Assembly (NCBI RefSeq): GCF_000400735.1 | Contig: NZ_KE007365.1 | Location: 268,188-332,187 of the forward strand | Reading direction: 5' to 3' | Source of the DNA: Acinetobacter tandoii DSM 14970 = CIP 107469 | GTDB lineage: Bacteria; Pseudomonadota; Gammaproteobacteria; Pseudomonadales; Moraxellaceae | Length of the DNA stretch: 64,000 bases | In this document: positions 15,411 to 24,073 of the stretch, in pieces | How the letters are laid out: every line of letters starts with the position of its first letter | How positions within the stretch are numbered: position 1 is the stretch's first letter | Made by a program: the position numbers and the translations under genes | The notes under the pieces: model-generated | Told to the model about the DNA's origin: nothing | Database searches by the model: none | What the model saw: only the letters and a program-made list of their open reading frames with translations

Positions 15411-17630
15411 TTAGGCCAACAATTTGACTTTGGCAAGATTCGAATATTTGGCACGTGCAGCATGTAGTTTTTGATAACTATCAAGTAAACGTTGATGACG
15501 ATCTAACCCTTCAAGTTTCATACTGGTTGGCGTTAAACCATAGAATCGAACACTACCATCGACTGAACCCACGGCTGCATCCATGTGTTCATCACCAAAC
15601 ATACGGCGGAAATTGACTTCATAATCTTCAAGTTCCATTTCATCATCGAGTTCAACTTCTAACACAACATTTAAACATTGGTAGAATAAACCTCGTTCCA
15701 CTGTATTGGTGTTGTATTGCAAGAAAGTTTCAACCAAGTCTTTGGCTTCTTCAAATTGCTGTAAAGCCAAATAAATCATCAGCTTGAGTTCAAGTATCGT
15801 AAGTTGTCCCCAAACCGTATTGTCATCAAACTCAATCCCAATCAGGGTTTTGATATCGGTGTAGTCATCCAACTCGCTTTCTTCTAAACGTTCAACCAAG
15901 GCTTCAAGCTGCTCATCATCTAAACGGTGTAAATTCAGCGTGTCTTCGCGGAACCACAACGCCTTATTGGTATTGTCCCAAATTAAGTCTTCAACCAAAT
16001 AAACTTCTGAATAGCCAGGCACTAAAATACGGCAGGCTGTAGCACCTAAATGCTCATAAACAGCCATATAAACTTCTTTGCCCATATCTTTGAGGATATC
16101 AAACAAGATTTTGGCTTCATCAACATTTTTCGCATGTCCTTCAGCACTAAAATCCCAATCGACAAAATCATAATCCGATTTCGCACTAAAGAAACGCCAA
16201 GACACCAAGCCACTTGAATCGATAAAGTGTTCTACAAAGTTGTTCGGTTCTGTGACCGCCTGCGAACTAAAAGTTGGACGTGGTAAATCATTTAGTCCTT
16301 CAAAACTACGACCTTGCATTAATTCAGTTAAGCTACGTTCAATCGCCACTTGCATATTTGGATGAGCACCAAACGAAGCAAATACGCCACCAGTCCGTGG
16401 ATTCATTAAGGTGACACACATCACTGGGTACTTTCCGCCCAATGATGCATCTTTCACCAAAATTGGGAACCCTTGCTCTTCTAAGCCTTTAATCCCTTCA
16501 ATGATGCTCGGATATTGCGCCAGTACATCCGCAGGTACGTCTGGAAGTGCAATTTCCCCTTCAATGATTTCACGCTTCACTGCACGTTCAAAAATCTCGG
16601 ATAAACATTGAACTTGCGCTTCTGCAAGCGTGTTACCTGCACTCATCCCATTACTTAAATATAAGTTTTCAATCAAATTGGTTGGGAAGTACACCACTTC
16701 ACCATCTGACTGACGCACGTAAGGTAATGAACAAATACCACGCTCGATATTGCCTGAGTTGGTATCGTATAAATGCGTGCCTAAAAGTTCATTTTCAGGA
16801 TCATAAATTGCCTTGCAATATTCATCCAGAATCTCTGGTGGTAATTCACCGTTTGGACCAGGTTGGAACCATTTTTCATCTGGATAATGTACAAATTCGG
16901 CATTGGCTATTTCTTCACCCCAGAATTGATCATTGTAGAACAAATTACAGTTCAAACGTTCAATAAACTCGCCCAAGGCTGAAGCTAAAGCACTTTCTTT
17001 CGTTGCACCTTTGCCATTAGAGAAACACATTGGAGAATGCGCATCACGAATATGCAACGACCATACATTTGGCACAATATTGCGCCAAGACGCAATTTCA
17101 ATTTTCATGCCTAAGTTCGCCAATAAGCCTGACATGTTGGCAATGGTTTCCTCTAAAGGTAAGTCCTTGCCTGTGATATGAGTCAAGTGTTCAGACGCCA
17201 AATTCGGCATTAAAAGCGCTTGTGCATCTGCATCAATACTTTCAACTTCTTCAATGACAAAATCAGGTCCTGTTTGGATCACTTTCTTTACTGTACAGCG
17301 GTCAATCGAACGTAAAATCCCTTGGCGGTCTTTTTCTGAAATATCGGCTGGTAGCTCAACTTGGATTTTAAAAATCTGTTTATATCGGTCTTCAGGATCA
17401 ACAATATTATTTTGCGATAAGCGAATGTTATCGGTTGGAATGTTACGTGCAAGACAATAGACCTTAACAAAGTAAGCGGCACACATCGCTGAAGATGCTA
17501 AGAAATAGTCGAATGGTCCTGGGGCTGAACCATCGCCTTTGTAGCGAATAGGTTGGTCAGCAATTACAGTAAAGTCATCAAATTTAGCTTCGAGTCGAAG
17601 GTTATCGAGATAATTGACTTTAATTTCCAT
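15411..17630 (-). CDS. OsmC-YcaO fusion protein
   Basis: The 739-residue protein has three parts. Residues 1-130 form an OsmC-like domain with the two peroxidatic cysteines C50 (SSAMC) and C112 (RCTVKKVI). Residues about 175-540 form a YcaO domain with the glutamate-rich ATP-binding segments ALGEFIERLN and LSEIFERAVKREI. The rest (540-739) is helical and acidic, TPR-like. YcaO domains activate amide oxygens with ATP. E. coli YcaO, linked to ribosomal protein S12 methylthiolation by RimO, has the YcaO and C-terminal parts but lacks an OsmC part. No peptide substrate or azoline partner gene lies nearby, so an S12-related or other housekeeping role is more likely than RiPP synthesis. It is probably monocistronic. 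Confidence 0.88.
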   Translation of the reverse strand: MEIKVNYLDNLRLEAKFDDFTVIADQPIRYKGDGSAPGPFDYFLASSAMCAAYFVKVYCLARNIPTDNIRLSQNNIVDPEDRYKQIFKIQVELPADISEKDRQGILRSIDRCTVKKVIQTGPDFVIEEVESIDADAQALLMPNLASEHLTHITGKDLPLEETIANMSGLLANLGMKIEIASWRNIVPNVWSLHIRDAHSPMCFSNGKGATKESALASALGEFIERLNCNLFYNDQFWGEEIANAEFVHYPDEKWFQPGPNGELPPEILDEYCKAIYDPENELLGTHLYDTNSGNIERGICSLPYVRQSDGEVVYFPTNLIENLYLSNGMSAGNTLAEAQVQCLSEIFERAVKREIIEGEIALPDVPADVLAQYPSIIEGIKGLEEQGFPILVKDASLGGKYPVMCVTLMNPRTGGVFASFGAHPNMQVAIERSLTELMQGRSFEGLNDLPRPTFSSQAVTEPNNFVEHFIDSSGLVSWRFFSAKSDYDFVDWDFSAEGHAKNVDEAKILFDILKDMGKEVYMAVYEHLGATACRILVPGYSEVYLVEDLIWDNTNKALWFREDTLNLHRLDDEQLEALVERLEESELDDYTDIKTLIGIEFDDNTVWGQLTILELKLMIYLALQQFEEAKDLVETFLQYNTNTVERGLFYQCLNVVLEVELDDEMELEDYEVNFRRMFGDEHMDAAVGSVDGSVRFYGLTPTSMKLEGLDRHQRLLDSYQKLHAARAKYSNLAKVKLLA

Positions 17631-17644
17631 GTTGGCACCTAATG

Positions 17645-17782
17645 ATGCTTATATGCCTACACAGACAGATAAGCGTCGAAAATATTGAATTAAAAGCAGA
17701 ATGCAATGAAGAAATTGGTTTGCAAAAAGAATCAGCCAAAGGCTTGGCGCTGATTAAAAAACGGCTTAACGAATGGGCGTAG
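17645..17782 (+). CDS. Possible small protein or gene remnant
   Basis: A 45-codon frame whose second half reads like real protein (ESAKGLALIKKRLNEWA), with a charged amphipathic helix and a tryptophan near the end. There is no ribosome-binding site and the first ten residues look like random sequence. It more likely represents the 3' end of a gene whose front was lost beside ycaO than a working small protein. I do not recognise the family. Confidence 0.25.
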   Translation: MLICLHRQISVENIELKAECNEEIGLQKESAKGLALIKKRLNEWA

Positions 17783-17962
17783 ATTTTACAGATTTCTGGC
17801 TCAAAGTGGAAATGCTATCTTGAGATTTATGCAATTTTTCCCATAAGCCCGTACATTTTAAATATGCCCTATATTCAATTGCTCGGTTTTTCCAAAAAAC
17901 ATATCCAAACAATACACATAGTATTCTTTGAGCAAATGAATCCTGTATTGATGAAACATCGT

Positions 17963-17992
17963 GATATTCCCCTGAATTCTCAGGGAAATATC
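17963..17992 (-). repeat. Hairpin downstream of the NlpE-like gene
   Basis: GATATTCCCCTGA and TCAGGGAAATATC flank the loop ATTC. The single C-A mismatch on the plus strand becomes a G-U pair in a minus-strand transcript, giving a complete 13-bp stem. No U-run follows. It may protect the 3' end of the mRNA from the receptor operon. Confidence 0.5.
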
Positions 17993-18057
17993 AAAAGTCT
18001 ATCCTTGGGTCAATGCGCACCATGCAAGCTTAACATCACAATTTTGATGACAATATG

Positions 18058-18513
18058 CTAACTCAATTTCTCTAACTGAAAATCTTCAAATACATCAAAT
18101 GGTCGCCCCGAATTTGGGTCAATAACTTCCACATAATTTTGCCCCCATACGATGAGGTTACGATCTTTCACACCATAAAGTTGAATCTGGAGCTTTCCAT
18201 CATCATTGAACGCAAATTTTCCGTTAAAAGTTTCAGACTTCTTGTTGCCGCTATTGGCTGTCCGTATCAATTCAAAGCTTTGATCCTGATTTAATTTCAA
18301 GTCAATTGTGGATCCTTCACAGCCATCACAGAACGTAGGACAAGTCACGCATGGCGTAATACCTCGGTATTGCCCCACCCACAGTTGCAATTGCGGATCT
18401 ACAGCTTTTGTGGATTTTTCAGTTTCACGGGTTGAATGTTCAGCTTGTTTTGACTGGCTACAGCCCAAACATAAACTGGCAAAAACGAATGAACACAGTA
18501 ATGTTTTTTTCAT
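18058..18513 (-). CDS. NlpE-like lipoprotein with two CxxC motifs
   Basis: The 151-residue exported protein has a hydrophobic leader ending in LCLGC with C18 as the likely lipidated residue, although -3 is a cysteine rather than the usual L/V/I. The mature part resembles the N-terminal NlpE/copper-resistance beta-barrel (WVGQYRGITPC, STIDLKLNQDQSFEL, FNGKFAF). NlpE has one CxxC in its PCADC-type segment. Here two occur in tandem, C55-x-x-C58 and C62-x-x-C65, which could bind a soft metal such as copper. It begins immediately after the TonB receptor stop codon, so the two are co-translated. A role in outer-membrane metal delivery or sensing is inferred. Confidence 0.7.
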   Translation of the reverse strand: MKKTLLCSFVFASLCLGCSQSKQAEHSTRETEKSTKAVDPQLQLWVGQYRGITPCVTCPTFCDGCEGSTIDLKLNQDQSFELIRTANSGNKKSETFNGKFAFNDDGKLQIQLYGVKDRNLIVWGQNYVEVIDPNSGRPFDVFEDFQLEKLS

Positions 18514-20694
18514 TTAGAAGGTCCAATTCAAGGTAGCGGTTGCCTTAAGTGGTTCACCAGGTTGAACCCAATTATTGGTATAGCTTGCAACGTAATAATC
18601 TTGATCAAACAGGTTATCAATATTAAGTTGCACGCGTAAATCAGGACGAAGTTGTGCATACGCCCCCACATTTACAATCGTAAAATCAGGTAAGCTGGTA
18701 CCATTATCAATATAGTTTGCACTGCGCTTGCCATAATAATTCACATGACCAATCAAGCCTGCATCATATCCCGCAAAGTTGAATTGGTAATTCGCACTCA
18801 AATTTGCCGTATGCTTCGGGATATTCTTTAATCTTGCCCCTTTTGCCTCAACCTCACTCTCAACGATAGATGCATCCGTAAACGTATAATTTGCGTTGAG
18901 ACGTAGCTGATCGGTCAATTGGTGTTGTAATTCAAATTCAACCCCGTGGCTTTGCACGCGTCCACTATCAACATAACTATCACTGATTCCTTCGGTTAAA
19001 AGATGTTGTTTATCGAGATCAAAATAAGTGAGTCCCAACCAGCTTTTTGCTCGAAATTGATATTTTGCACCGACTTCCCAACTTTCAGTTTTCTCAGGAT
19101 CATACAAGTCATTGTTTTTATTTAATCCAGTATTCAGTTCAAAAGCTTTGCCCCAATTCGTATAGAAAGACAGTTTCTCAGTTGGTTGATAATTGATTCC
19201 TGCTCGAGGAGTAAATGGTGTAAACGCTTGTTCAGCAGATTTTCCACTACGATGGTCATCGATTTGCTGTTCTAAACGATTTAAACGCCCACCAACAAGT
19301 ACATTCCACTGATCATTCAAGAAGATTTGATCTTGCAGATTAAATCCCAGCATTTGCTGCGTTTCTTTGGTATTTTTGGTGGTTCGTGTTAATGGCAAAA
19401 TATTCTGACCATATACGGGGTGATTAAGATTAATCTGACTTGATGCTCCCGCGGCACTACGGCGTTGTAACTGATCAATCGTATAGTGACCTGCTTCTAT
19501 GTTCGTGACCAACTCATGTCGAATTGACCCCGTATTCAATTTACCCCGCAAAATCGACTGAAAGTTTGTCGTCTCGGTTTCAAATTGACGTGAACGACGG
19601 AAACGGTTTGCGGTCTGTCCATCTGTGGCGATGGAAGAAATTTCAGTCGACGTACCTGCCCGCTCGCCATGACTATAGGTGATTGCCGTGGTATTGTTCC
19701 AATCATCATTAAATGCATGATTCACGCGCAGTTGAACCATCTGATCTTGAATTTCAATATCACCGTCGCTAGGTTCGCCCAAAAATGTTTTCTTGTTCAG
19801 GTTCAATTGCCCATTAACCATTGGAATACCTCGGTCGAATACCCCTTTCGATTGAGCAAACTCGGTATCCAAATTCAACTGGGTTTGCGCTGAAAGCTTC
19901 CAAGCCAGTTGCGGCGCAATATAGTAATGTTGATTATCTACTTGATCTCGAAAGCTCTGATTATTTTCATAAGCCAAACCCAGTCGATAAGCCACGTCCT
20001 GATTCATTGCACCTGTGGTATCCAATACAGCTCGATATTCTTCAAGGGTGCTACCACTCACACTTAGGCTATTTTTAGATTCCCATTCGGGCTGTTTGGT
20101 GGTGATATTCATAATCCCGCCAATTGCCCCTTGTCCATACATTGCTGCCATCGGGCCTTTCAGGAAATCAATCGCGTGGATATTCACCATGTCTCGTGGT
20201 GTATGAATACCACTCACCGAACTTAAACCATTGCGCATGTAGATGGTGCCCATATTCGGGTCTGTGCTAAATCCTCGAAAAGAATAATTATCCCAAAAAC
20301 CACCACCATAACTGTCTTGATAAACCACACCATTGACCAATGACAAGGCATCACTGATCCGTTGAACATGATGATTTTGAATGTCCTCATTGGAAACATG
20401 GGACTTTGTAAATGGAACGTCTAATAAGTCATGATTAAATTGGGTAATCGCCTGAGATGAGGTATGCCGCTCATCCTGCTTTTCAGCCGTTAAAGTAATG
20501 GTCGACAATTGGGTTGCTTCTGTTTTTGCTTCAACCTCTGCTGCATGACTGTTTTGAGCATTTAAGCCAGATATCGCACCCAGTATTACACTACATAAAA
20601 CTTTAAAAATTCGAGGGTTAATCTGTGTTTGAATATGTGGCGAAACCATACCGCCATTTCCTTTAAGGAACGGATTTAACTTGAATTGAGACAT
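18514..20694 (-). CDS. TonB-dependent outer-membrane receptor
   Basis: A 726-residue receptor with a long leader ending near HAAEVEA. It has a TonB box-like QLSTITLTAE, a plug domain with SYRGFSTDPN-type sequence (YSFRGFSTDPNMG) and GPMAAMYGQGAIGG, and a 22-strand barrel ending in TATLNWTF. ATG at 20694 is chosen because AAAGGA lies 6 nt before it. The family is usually labelled siderophore receptor. Here it sits between a His-rich DUF2946-like gene and an NlpE-like lipoprotein, a context that also fits copper or another metal. It is a close paralogue of the receptor at 40127: the plugs share GGGFWDNYSFRGFSTDPN and PRDMVNI. Confidence 0.88.
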   Translation of the reverse strand: MSQFKLNPFLKGNGGMVSPHIQTQINPRIFKVLCSVILGAISGLNAQNSHAAEVEAKTEATQLSTITLTAEKQDERHTSSQAITQFNHDLLDVPFTKSHVSNEDIQNHHVQRISDALSLVNGVVYQDSYGGGFWDNYSFRGFSTDPNMGTIYMRNGLSSVSGIHTPRDMVNIHAIDFLKGPMAAMYGQGAIGGIMNITTKQPEWESKNSLSVSGSTLEEYRAVLDTTGAMNQDVAYRLGLAYENNQSFRDQVDNQHYYIAPQLAWKLSAQTQLNLDTEFAQSKGVFDRGIPMVNGQLNLNKKTFLGEPSDGDIEIQDQMVQLRVNHAFNDDWNNTTAITYSHGERAGTSTEISSIATDGQTANRFRRSRQFETETTNFQSILRGKLNTGSIRHELVTNIEAGHYTIDQLQRRSAAGASSQINLNHPVYGQNILPLTRTTKNTKETQQMLGFNLQDQIFLNDQWNVLVGGRLNRLEQQIDDHRSGKSAEQAFTPFTPRAGINYQPTEKLSFYTNWGKAFELNTGLNKNNDLYDPEKTESWEVGAKYQFRAKSWLGLTYFDLDKQHLLTEGISDSYVDSGRVQSHGVEFELQHQLTDQLRLNANYTFTDASIVESEVEAKGARLKNIPKHTANLSANYQFNFAGYDAGLIGHVNYYGKRSANYIDNGTSLPDFTIVNVGAYAQLRPDLRVQLNIDNLFDQDYYVASYTNNWVQPGEPLKATATLNWTF

Positions 20695-20772
20695 TTCAAT
20701 TCCTTTAATGCGTAAAATTCCCTGAGAACTTTCCATGCTTAGAAAAGCTCTCTGACTAAAATGTTGTGAAAT

Positions 20773-21189
20773 TTAGGCAAATAAAGGTGGGGCTCGCCCT
20801 TGAGGAGTAAGAAATAGTCGCTGTAAAACAAAAAAGACATGCTTAAATGCTTTTTGGAATGCAAGCATACGAACTTGCATACGCGTAAAGACTTCTTGGA
20901 TACCAAGATTTAAATGAGCAACTAAATGCCCATACACCGTACAGAAAATACAGTGATGATCTAAATGATGTTGATGCTGAGATGGCTGATTCTGCATGTT
21001 TTGCAAATCATGCATAGATTCAGCATGTGCATGATGGCTAGTCTGTTGAGTTGCTTTCGTCTGGACTGCTAATTCAGCAATAGTGATACACACCTGAGCA
21101 ATTTGGAGTTTCTCAGGTAATAAGGGCTGCAAAAAAACTGCAACATGTATCCACATCGCTATTAAAGCGAGCACGAAAGATGCTCTCAA
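20773..21189 (-). CDS. His-rich DUF2946-like membrane protein
   Basis: The 138-residue protein begins with a hydrophobic segment (residues 3-23), followed by a loop rich in histidine (about residues 52-79, ten or more His) and the motif HHCIFC (C80-x-x-C83). A second hydrophobic stretch lies near the end, and the C-terminus is RAPP followed by a short tail. The His cluster, the CxxC and the RAPP end fit DUF2946, a family often next to copper TonB receptors or periplasmic copper proteins. It is the first gene before the TonB receptor, 78 bp from that gene's start, so a shared transcript is likely. Metal binding is inferred from composition only. Confidence 0.7.
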   Translation of the reverse strand: MRASFVLALIAMWIHVAVFLQPLLPEKLQIAQVCITIAELAVQTKATQQTSHHAHAESMHDLQNMQNQPSQHQHHLDHHCIFCTVYGHLVAHLNLGIQEVFTRMQVRMLAFQKAFKHVFFVLQRLFLTPQGRAPPLFA

Positions 21190-21521
21190 CCCTATTCCGT
21201 CTAAAATGATGAACGCGGAAAACTAACATAGATGTAACACTTGAATCAATTACCCTGCCTAAAATTCGAAATACTGTTAAAAATCATTTCTTGATCAACC
21301 ATATCCAATGCTGAATCAAAGTTCTATTCAGTTCATTTTTGAAATACCTTGTTCTTTTATCACCATATCAATCATTTTTATACTTAGAGGATGCATGATA
21401 TTTATGCATTCATAATTCCACATCGACATTTTAAAAATTATATTTCAGGGACAGTTGACGATCATGCGAGTCAATTCTCTATCAGATGATTCAACTTTAT
21501 TCATACGGCTATATTGAGGCT
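21190..21521. other. Intergenic region upstream of the receptor operon
   Basis: 332 bp without a gene. It should hold the promoter of the DUF2946-receptor-NlpE operon at its left side and the 3' end of the ligase transcript at its right. No clear Fur-type 19-bp site was found by eye. Confidence 0.45.
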
Positions 21522-22922
21522 TTAAATATTCCACATTTGTTCTATGGAAGTAATTTGACTATACACATGCTGATGTTCTGCACGTTTAACAGCACACCAA
21601 AGTTCCATAAAACGCTTACCCAAATAGCTCTGTAAAATATGGTTTTCTTTAAACAGTGCTAAAGCATCCAACTGATTTGTCGCTAAAAAAATACGTTCAG
21701 CAGGATCACTCATTTGGTTCGTTGCTGTAGGAACGACTAAAGGATGGGTCAAGCCATGTAATGTTCCAATCAAAATCACGGCAATGGTCAAATATGGATT
21801 ACAGTCTGCACCTGCCACTCGATATTCTAATCGACTATTTTCAGCATCCGAACATGGAATCCGAATTGCGACATTGCGGTTATTCAGTCCCCAATTTGCC
21901 TCTAAAGGCACATGGTTGCCTTTCTGAAAGCGTCGAAAAGAATTGATATTAGGTGCAAGTATCGCCATGCTTGGAGGTAAAAGTAGAATCAGCCCGCTAA
22001 TCACTTTTAATAATTCAGCTGATACCGATTCATTTGGCCGCATACGGAATACATTCCGTTTGGCTCGATCTAAAAGACTCATATGAAAGTGCATACCACT
22101 CCCTGCTTTATGAAGATCAGGTTTTGCTAAGAAACTGGCCTTTAATCCATTTTTTAAAGCCACTTGTTTGATCGTGCGCTTTAAAAGCATAATTTGGTCG
22201 CATAATTTAAGAATATCGTCCATATGCTGAATATTAATTTCATATTGCCCAGCAGATGATTCAGCCACAATGCCCGTAATGTTTATACCTTGCAAAGCAG
22301 CAATATATTCAACTTCATCTAGAACCTGTTGATAGCTATTAGGCGCCTGAACATCAAAACACTGGCTAGATACCATAGTCCCTGCATTTGCATTCTGATC
22401 GGATAGGTAAAACTCTAATTCCGCAGCCATACATGGATATAAATGCTGCTTTTCTAGTTGTGCCAATATGTTCTTTAAAATATTTCGTGGTTCATATTCG
22501 CAATCAGCGCCCCCTTCTTTCATACTTAATAATAATTGAGCATTCAATTCAGGCTCTAACGGACAAGGCTGCAAACTTCCTAATACTGGTTTGCAAAAAT
22601 AATCTGGCTCTCCAATTCGTTTTCCCAATCCAGTTTCTTCTATCACCTCCCCATCTAGGCTCATCGCATAAATCGAGAGCGGAAAATAACACCCTTTACT
22701 CAGTTTTCTAAGACTGCTTACATCGATTCGTTTACCACGCATGTGGCCATTAATGTCATGCAGACAAATATCAATATGCTTGGTATTGGGATATCGAGTG
22801 AAATAGTTTTCTACTTCTTCTAAAAACAATATTTCGTCTAAATCCAAAGTTGAAGGATCAAGGGGGATGTTTATTCTTGAACTGTGTTGTTTATCTTGTA
22901 TCGTGAGTAAGCTACTCATCAT
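21522..22922 (-). CDS. Glutamine synthetase-family ligase (PuuA-like)
   Basis: The 466-residue protein has the type I glutamine synthetase fold. The N-terminal part includes DINGHMRGKRID. The catalytic part has AAELEFYL, AESSAGQYEINIQH, GSGMHFHMSL, and the adenine-site region NSFRRFQKGNHVPLEANWG with RNVAIRIP. NRLEYR-type (SRLEYRVAGADCNPYL) follows. The short length, missing adenylylation region and gamma-glutamyl-polyamine-type sequence favour glutamate-putrescine ligase or a related gamma-glutamyl amide ligase over assimilatory GlnA. No other puu genes are near, so its amine partner is open. It stands alone between the receptor operon and murI. Confidence 0.82.
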   Translation of the reverse strand: MMSSLLTIQDKQHSSRINIPLDPSTLDLDEILFLEEVENYFTRYPNTKHIDICLHDINGHMRGKRIDVSSLRKLSKGCYFPLSIYAMSLDGEVIEETGLGKRIGEPDYFCKPVLGSLQPCPLEPELNAQLLLSMKEGGADCEYEPRNILKNILAQLEKQHLYPCMAAELEFYLSDQNANAGTMVSSQCFDVQAPNSYQQVLDEVEYIAALQGINITGIVAESSAGQYEINIQHMDDILKLCDQIMLLKRTIKQVALKNGLKASFLAKPDLHKAGSGMHFHMSLLDRAKRNVFRMRPNESVSAELLKVISGLILLLPPSMAILAPNINSFRRFQKGNHVPLEANWGLNNRNVAIRIPCSDAENSRLEYRVAGADCNPYLTIAVILIGTLHGLTHPLVVPTATNQMSDPAERIFLATNQLDALALFKENHILQSYLGKRFMELWCAVKRAEHQHVYSQITSIEQMWNI

Positions 22923-23249
22923 CTCTAGCCCTATTCATTTGAATGGACTCAAGATAAATGAGGCATGCCATGAAGTAACGTAAATGTTGCGTAACTTTTT
23001 AAAATAACCATATAAAACAAAATTTTAAAATCTATTTAACCTTTATTTTATTTGTTCAAAGGTGCTCATTTCAGGCTTATGACTGCATAAAATTAAATAA
23101 AAAAGCCCGAAATCATCTCGAGCTTTTTAAATCAGACTAAATTTGTTGACTGCTTTAGCCAATTACATCAGTCAAAAATTTACGAAATCAAAAAATCTAC
23201 ATCCCTTATGGGTAGACTCATTTTTATGGGCTTAGACGTTTTTTTAACT
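22923..23249. other. Intergenic region with the murI terminator
   Basis: 327 bp without a gene. The right half holds the murI terminator hairpin. The left half (22923-23090) is the ligase promoter region and shows only AT-rich sequence. Confidence 0.5.
23096..23128 (-). terminator. Intrinsic terminator downstream of murI
   Basis: On the minus strand AAAAAGCTCGA pairs with TCGGGCTTTTT (one G-U pair) and the T-run extends to six. It lies about 120 nt after the murI stop codon. Confidence 0.75.
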
Positions 23250-24050
23250 TTAAAAACCTGTAGTTTCTACGGGTAAATGAGTACCTAACAAAGAAAAAGT
23301 CACGTCCGCAACTTCCAACGGGTCTGAACTGGTCCAAATAATATGATTCCCCTCATGTGTACGTTCAGAACTTAAATGATATTGATTGAGTTGCCGAATT
23401 AATTGCGCTGTTACAGCTTCCGAAGGCTCAATAATTTGAATATCACGACCTATAATTTCCTGAATCGTATCTGCGACAAAGGGATAGTGTGTGCAACCTA
23501 AAATAATCGTATCGACTTTTTGCTCGACCAATGGCGCCAAAATGTTTTTTAAATAATCCTTAACTTCCGCAGTATGTGCTTTGCCCGTTTCAATTTTTTC
23601 AGCCAAACCAATACACGGCACTAAAGACACTTTAATATCTTGCGCATACGTTTCAATTAAACTTTTTAAGTTTTTGCCCTTCACCGTGGTTGCAGTTGCC
23701 AAGACTGCAATATGCTTGCTCATGGTCATGGCTACTGCGGGTTTTACCGCTGGTTCTATCGCAATAAGTGGCACATTAATTTGCGCTCTGATTGTTTCAA
23801 TCGCTACAGCCGTCATGGTGTTACAAGCAACAACAATCGCTTTGCACTTCCCGTCATTTATAAGATTCGAGATTAAGTGAGTGGTTCTTGAAACAATCCA
23901 GTCACTTTCTTTGTCCCCATAAGGAACATATTTTGAGTCCGCGAAATAGATAATATCTTCATTCGGAAGGGCCTGCCGAATATGCTTAAATAGTGACAGC
24001 CCGCCTAAACCAGAATCAATCATTCCAATCGGGTTGTTATTGTTACTCAT
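23250..24050 (-). CDS. murI: Glutamate racemase
   Basis: The 266-residue protein converts L- to D-glutamate for peptidoglycan synthesis. Its two catalytic cysteines lie in VVACNTMTAVA and LGCTHYPFVAD. The N-terminal IGMIDSGLGGLS and YFADSKYVPYG segments are signatures of the family. The length is normal. It is separated by 23 bp from the upstream HAD-phosphatase gene and probably shares its transcript. Confidence 0.95.
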   Translation of the reverse strand: MSNNNNPIGMIDSGLGGLSLFKHIRQALPNEDIIYFADSKYVPYGDKESDWIVSRTTHLISNLINDGKCKAIVVACNTMTAVAIETIRAQINVPLIAIEPAVKPAVAMTMSKHIAVLATATTVKGKNLKSLIETYAQDIKVSLVPCIGLAEKIETGKAHTAEVKDYLKNILAPLVEQKVDTIILGCTHYPFVADTIQEIIGRDIQIIEPSEAVTAQLIRQLNQYHLSSERTHEGNHIIWTSSDPLEVADVTFSLLGTHLPVETTGF

Positions 24051-24073
24051 AATTTATCCTGTATTTCATATAT

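Larger units (their letters stand above)
17631..18057. other. Intergenic region between ycaO and the NlpE-like gene
   Basis: It contains a small reading frame at 17645-17782 and a hairpin at 17963-17992. The rest shows nothing recognisable. A 65-codon open frame at 17864-18061 has no good ribosome-binding site and no family likeness. Confidence 0.5.

Noticed and set aside
15411-17630. RiPP (azoline peptide) cluster around the YcaO protein
   Set aside because: There is no precursor peptide, dehydrogenase or transporter nearby, and the fusion looks like the common housekeeping type.
17864-18061. 65-codon plus-strand frame before the NlpE-like gene
   Set aside because: It contains a hairpin, lacks a ribosome-binding site and shows no family likeness.
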